Assembly: GCA_015661095.1 (NCBI GenBank)
Contig: JACVQI010000088.1
Coordinates: forward strand, 1 to 7,813
Length of the DNA stretch: 7,813 nucleotides
Direction of reading: 5' to 3'
From: Gammaproteobacteria bacterium
GTDB lineage: Bacteria; Pseudomonadota; Gammaproteobacteria; Eutrophobiales; Eutrophobiaceae
The stretch's first letter is position 1; each line of letters starts with the position of its first letter. The notes beneath the pieces were generated by a model. The model was not told the origin of the DNA, did no database searches, and worked only from the letters and a program-made list of their open reading frames with translations. Shown here piece after piece: positions 6,837 through 7,813 of this stretch. Made by a program: the position numbers and the translations under genes.

Positions 6837-7813
6837 TATTCTTGCTCCTGTCGCGTGTATTTTGTATTTATTAATAACATCTTTTCCAGTTCCACGATGA
6901 AAAAGATGCAAACAGTAATCGCCAGTACCAGTAACCAGTTCCCCAGATTTATCGGTTCCGTCTGGAACAGGCGGTTAAAGGTCGGCCAGTAGGTGAACAG
7001 CATCTGTAAGATGATAACCGCGGCGGCCCCGATGAGTATGACTTTATTTTCCAACAACCCCTTGATACTTAAGACACTGGCAGTCAGGTAGCGGGTATTA
7101 AAGATGTAAAAGATCTCAAAGAAGACTATGGTATTGACCGCCACGGTCCTGGCCGCTTCCAGGCTCTGGCCATGCGATCGCACCAGATAAAAAAGACCAA
7201 AGGTTCCGGCCGCCATGATCACGGAAACCAGGATGATACGCCAGATCAGGTGCGGTTCGATCAGGGGTGCGTTTCGGCCCCGCGGCGGAACTTTCATCGT
7301 GCCGGCTTCGACCGGCTCAAATGCCAGGGTGATGGCCAGGGCCACGGTCGTGATCAGATTGATCCAGAGGATGTGCAGCGGCAATACCGGTAACAGTGAG
7401 CCGTTGATGATCGCCCAGATAATAACAAGGCATTCGCCGCCGTTGGTAGGCAAAATAAGAAGCTGCCATCCCGGCTTTTTCAGAGTCTCGAAAATGCCGA
7501 TTATAACGTCTGCTGAATCGGTCACCGACGGGGATTCGGCTACCATCGCAATAAAGCCGCAGACGAGCTCGTACTGCCTCTTTTGCCGATTCAGTTCTGT
7601 TGTGATTGACTGAACTTGGGCCTCGGCTTCGCTTCTGCTGTTAAGCCGTTCAATGACTTCTTGCTTAACTTCGTCTCTCTTAGTTGCCCAGGCCCTATTC
7701 TCGCCATCCAACTTAGAGTTATCATTCTTCAGCTGATTGTTTTCCTGCCACAGGTTATAGTGTCTTTTTTGAAGTGCCGATTGGCCTCGTGCAACGACCC
7801 GAACTGGTCTACT
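6836..7813 (-). CDS. Cation P-type ATPase C-terminal membrane domain fused to an unrelated coiled-coil segment (partial)
   Basis: The frame is open from the window edge (first codon 7811-7813) to the TAA at 6836-6838, giving 325 residues; the N-terminus is outside. Residues about 117-325 are a cation-transporting P-type ATPase C-terminal domain (Cation_ATPase_C). It holds M5 with LPTNGGECLVII (122-133), M6 with LHILWINLITT (146-156), the post-M6 FEP motif (165-167), M7 about 190-210, M8 with VAVNTIVFFEIFYIFN (224-239), M9 about 258-276 and M10 about 291-311, ending in a charged tail. Before this one expects the phosphorylation site (DKTGT) and hinge (GDGxND) domains. Instead residues 1-112 are a charged, Gln/Lys/Glu-rich coiled coil (about 13-83) plus ELVCGFIAMVAESPS, matching no family I recognise. 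Arginine codons are AGA/AGG in 6 of 10 cases in the coil against 1 of 8 in the membrane part. As it stands it cannot be a working pump. It is either a genuine fusion/pseudogene or a chimera. The downstream reductase is coupled by TAATG. Confidence 0.82.
   Translation of the reverse strand, partial: SRPVRVVARGQSALQKRHYNLWQENNQLKNDNSKLDGENRAWATKRDEVKQEVIERLNSRSEAEAQVQSITTELNRQKRQYELVCGFIAMVAESPSVTDSADVIIGIFETLKKPGWQLLILPTNGGECLVIIWAIINGSLLPVLPLHILWINLITTVALAITLAFEPVEAGTMKVPPRGRNAPLIEPHLIWRIILVSVIMAAGTFGLFYLVRSHGQSLEAARTVAVNTIVFFEIFYIFNTRYLTASVLSIKGLLENKVILIGAAAVIILQMLFTYWPTFNRLFQTEPINLGNWLLVLAITVCIFFIVELEKMLLINTKYTRQEQE
6845..6849 (-). promoter_or_regulatory. Shine-Dalgarno deciding the aldo/keto reductase start
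   Basis: AGGAG on the - strand lies within the last codons of the ATPase-tail gene, 8 nt before the reductase ATG. It decides the start at 6836 over the longer frame, whose extra 25 residues would merely read the ATPase 3' end in another frame. Confidence 0.75.
7455..7480 (-). other. Breakpoint between coiled-coil segment and P-type ATPase tail
   Basis: Translation here reads LKKPGWQLLILPTNGG. In intact pumps of this group the sequence before LPTNGGE is the stalk of M5, usually of the form 'YDNLKK' plus hydrophobics, preceded by the hinge domain. Here PGWQL interrupts that pattern and nothing upstream resembles an ATPase. The shared Leu-Lys-Lys may be short homology at the junction or chance. 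The exact breakpoint cannot be fixed without homologues. Confidence 0.6.

Noticed and set aside
6837..6911. A longer aldo/keto reductase reading starting at 6911.
   Set aside because: The extra 25 residues read the ATPase 3' end in another frame; the ATG at 6836 has a proper SD and the family-typical N-terminus.
7215..7613. A 132-residue + strand frame opposite the ATPase tail and coiled-coil segment.
   Set aside because: It lies antisense to a clear coding region, has a composition typical of antisense frames and no domain; it is a shadow.

Overview
The window comes from a Gram-negative bacterium, most likely a free-living (perhaps marine) gammaproteobacterium. The evidence is two outer-membrane TonB-dependent receptors (TBDRs) of the 'RGPQGTL' plug type, a lipoprotein with an Sec/Lsp-type signal, Shine-Dalgarno-led genes and classical intrinsic terminators at mid-range GC. 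The lineage is inferred from gene style only. No rRNA, tRNA, CRISPR array or recognisable transposase gene is visible.

Left part (1-3142, + strand): the last 59 codons of one TBDR end at 181 and are closed by a near-perfect intrinsic terminator (214-253). An AT-rich regulatory gap (254-521) holds a promoter-like pair overlapping a 12-bp palindrome, a triplet of TTCAG repeats and a leader hairpin. A complete 853-residue TBDR (522-3083) follows and ends in a second strong terminator (3103-3142). The two receptors are tandem but separately terminated.

Middle (3143-3433): about 290 bp without a convincing gene, between convergent transcription units.

Right part (3434-7813, - strand): reading in the direction of transcription (from 7813 down), the order is a cation-transporting P-type ATPase C-terminal membrane domain, an aldo/keto reductase coupled to it through a TAATG overlap, a ChaN-like (Cofac_haem_bdg / DUF399) lipoprotein, and an MFS transporter of the spinster-like group. 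The gaps after the reductase and after the ChaN-like gene are 81 and 91 bp, each with an extended -10-like element, so the last two genes may have their own promoters.

Functionally, the outer-membrane receptor and the inner-membrane MFS protein face each other across a short gap. They could form an envelope uptake route for one organic or chelate substrate, but nothing in the sequence names it. The ChaN-like lipoprotein hints at haem or metal handling.

The most unusual object is the gene at the right edge. Its open frame runs unbroken to the window end, but only its distal ~210 codons are P-type ATPase (M5-M10). Where the ATPase phosphorylation and nucleotide-binding domains should be, there is an unrelated charged coiled-coil segment rich in AGA/AGG arginine codons. 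This is either a real gene fusion or rearrangement, or an assembly/amplification chimera with the breakpoint near 7455-7480. No complete new biological system is visible; this junction is the item most deserving of follow-up.
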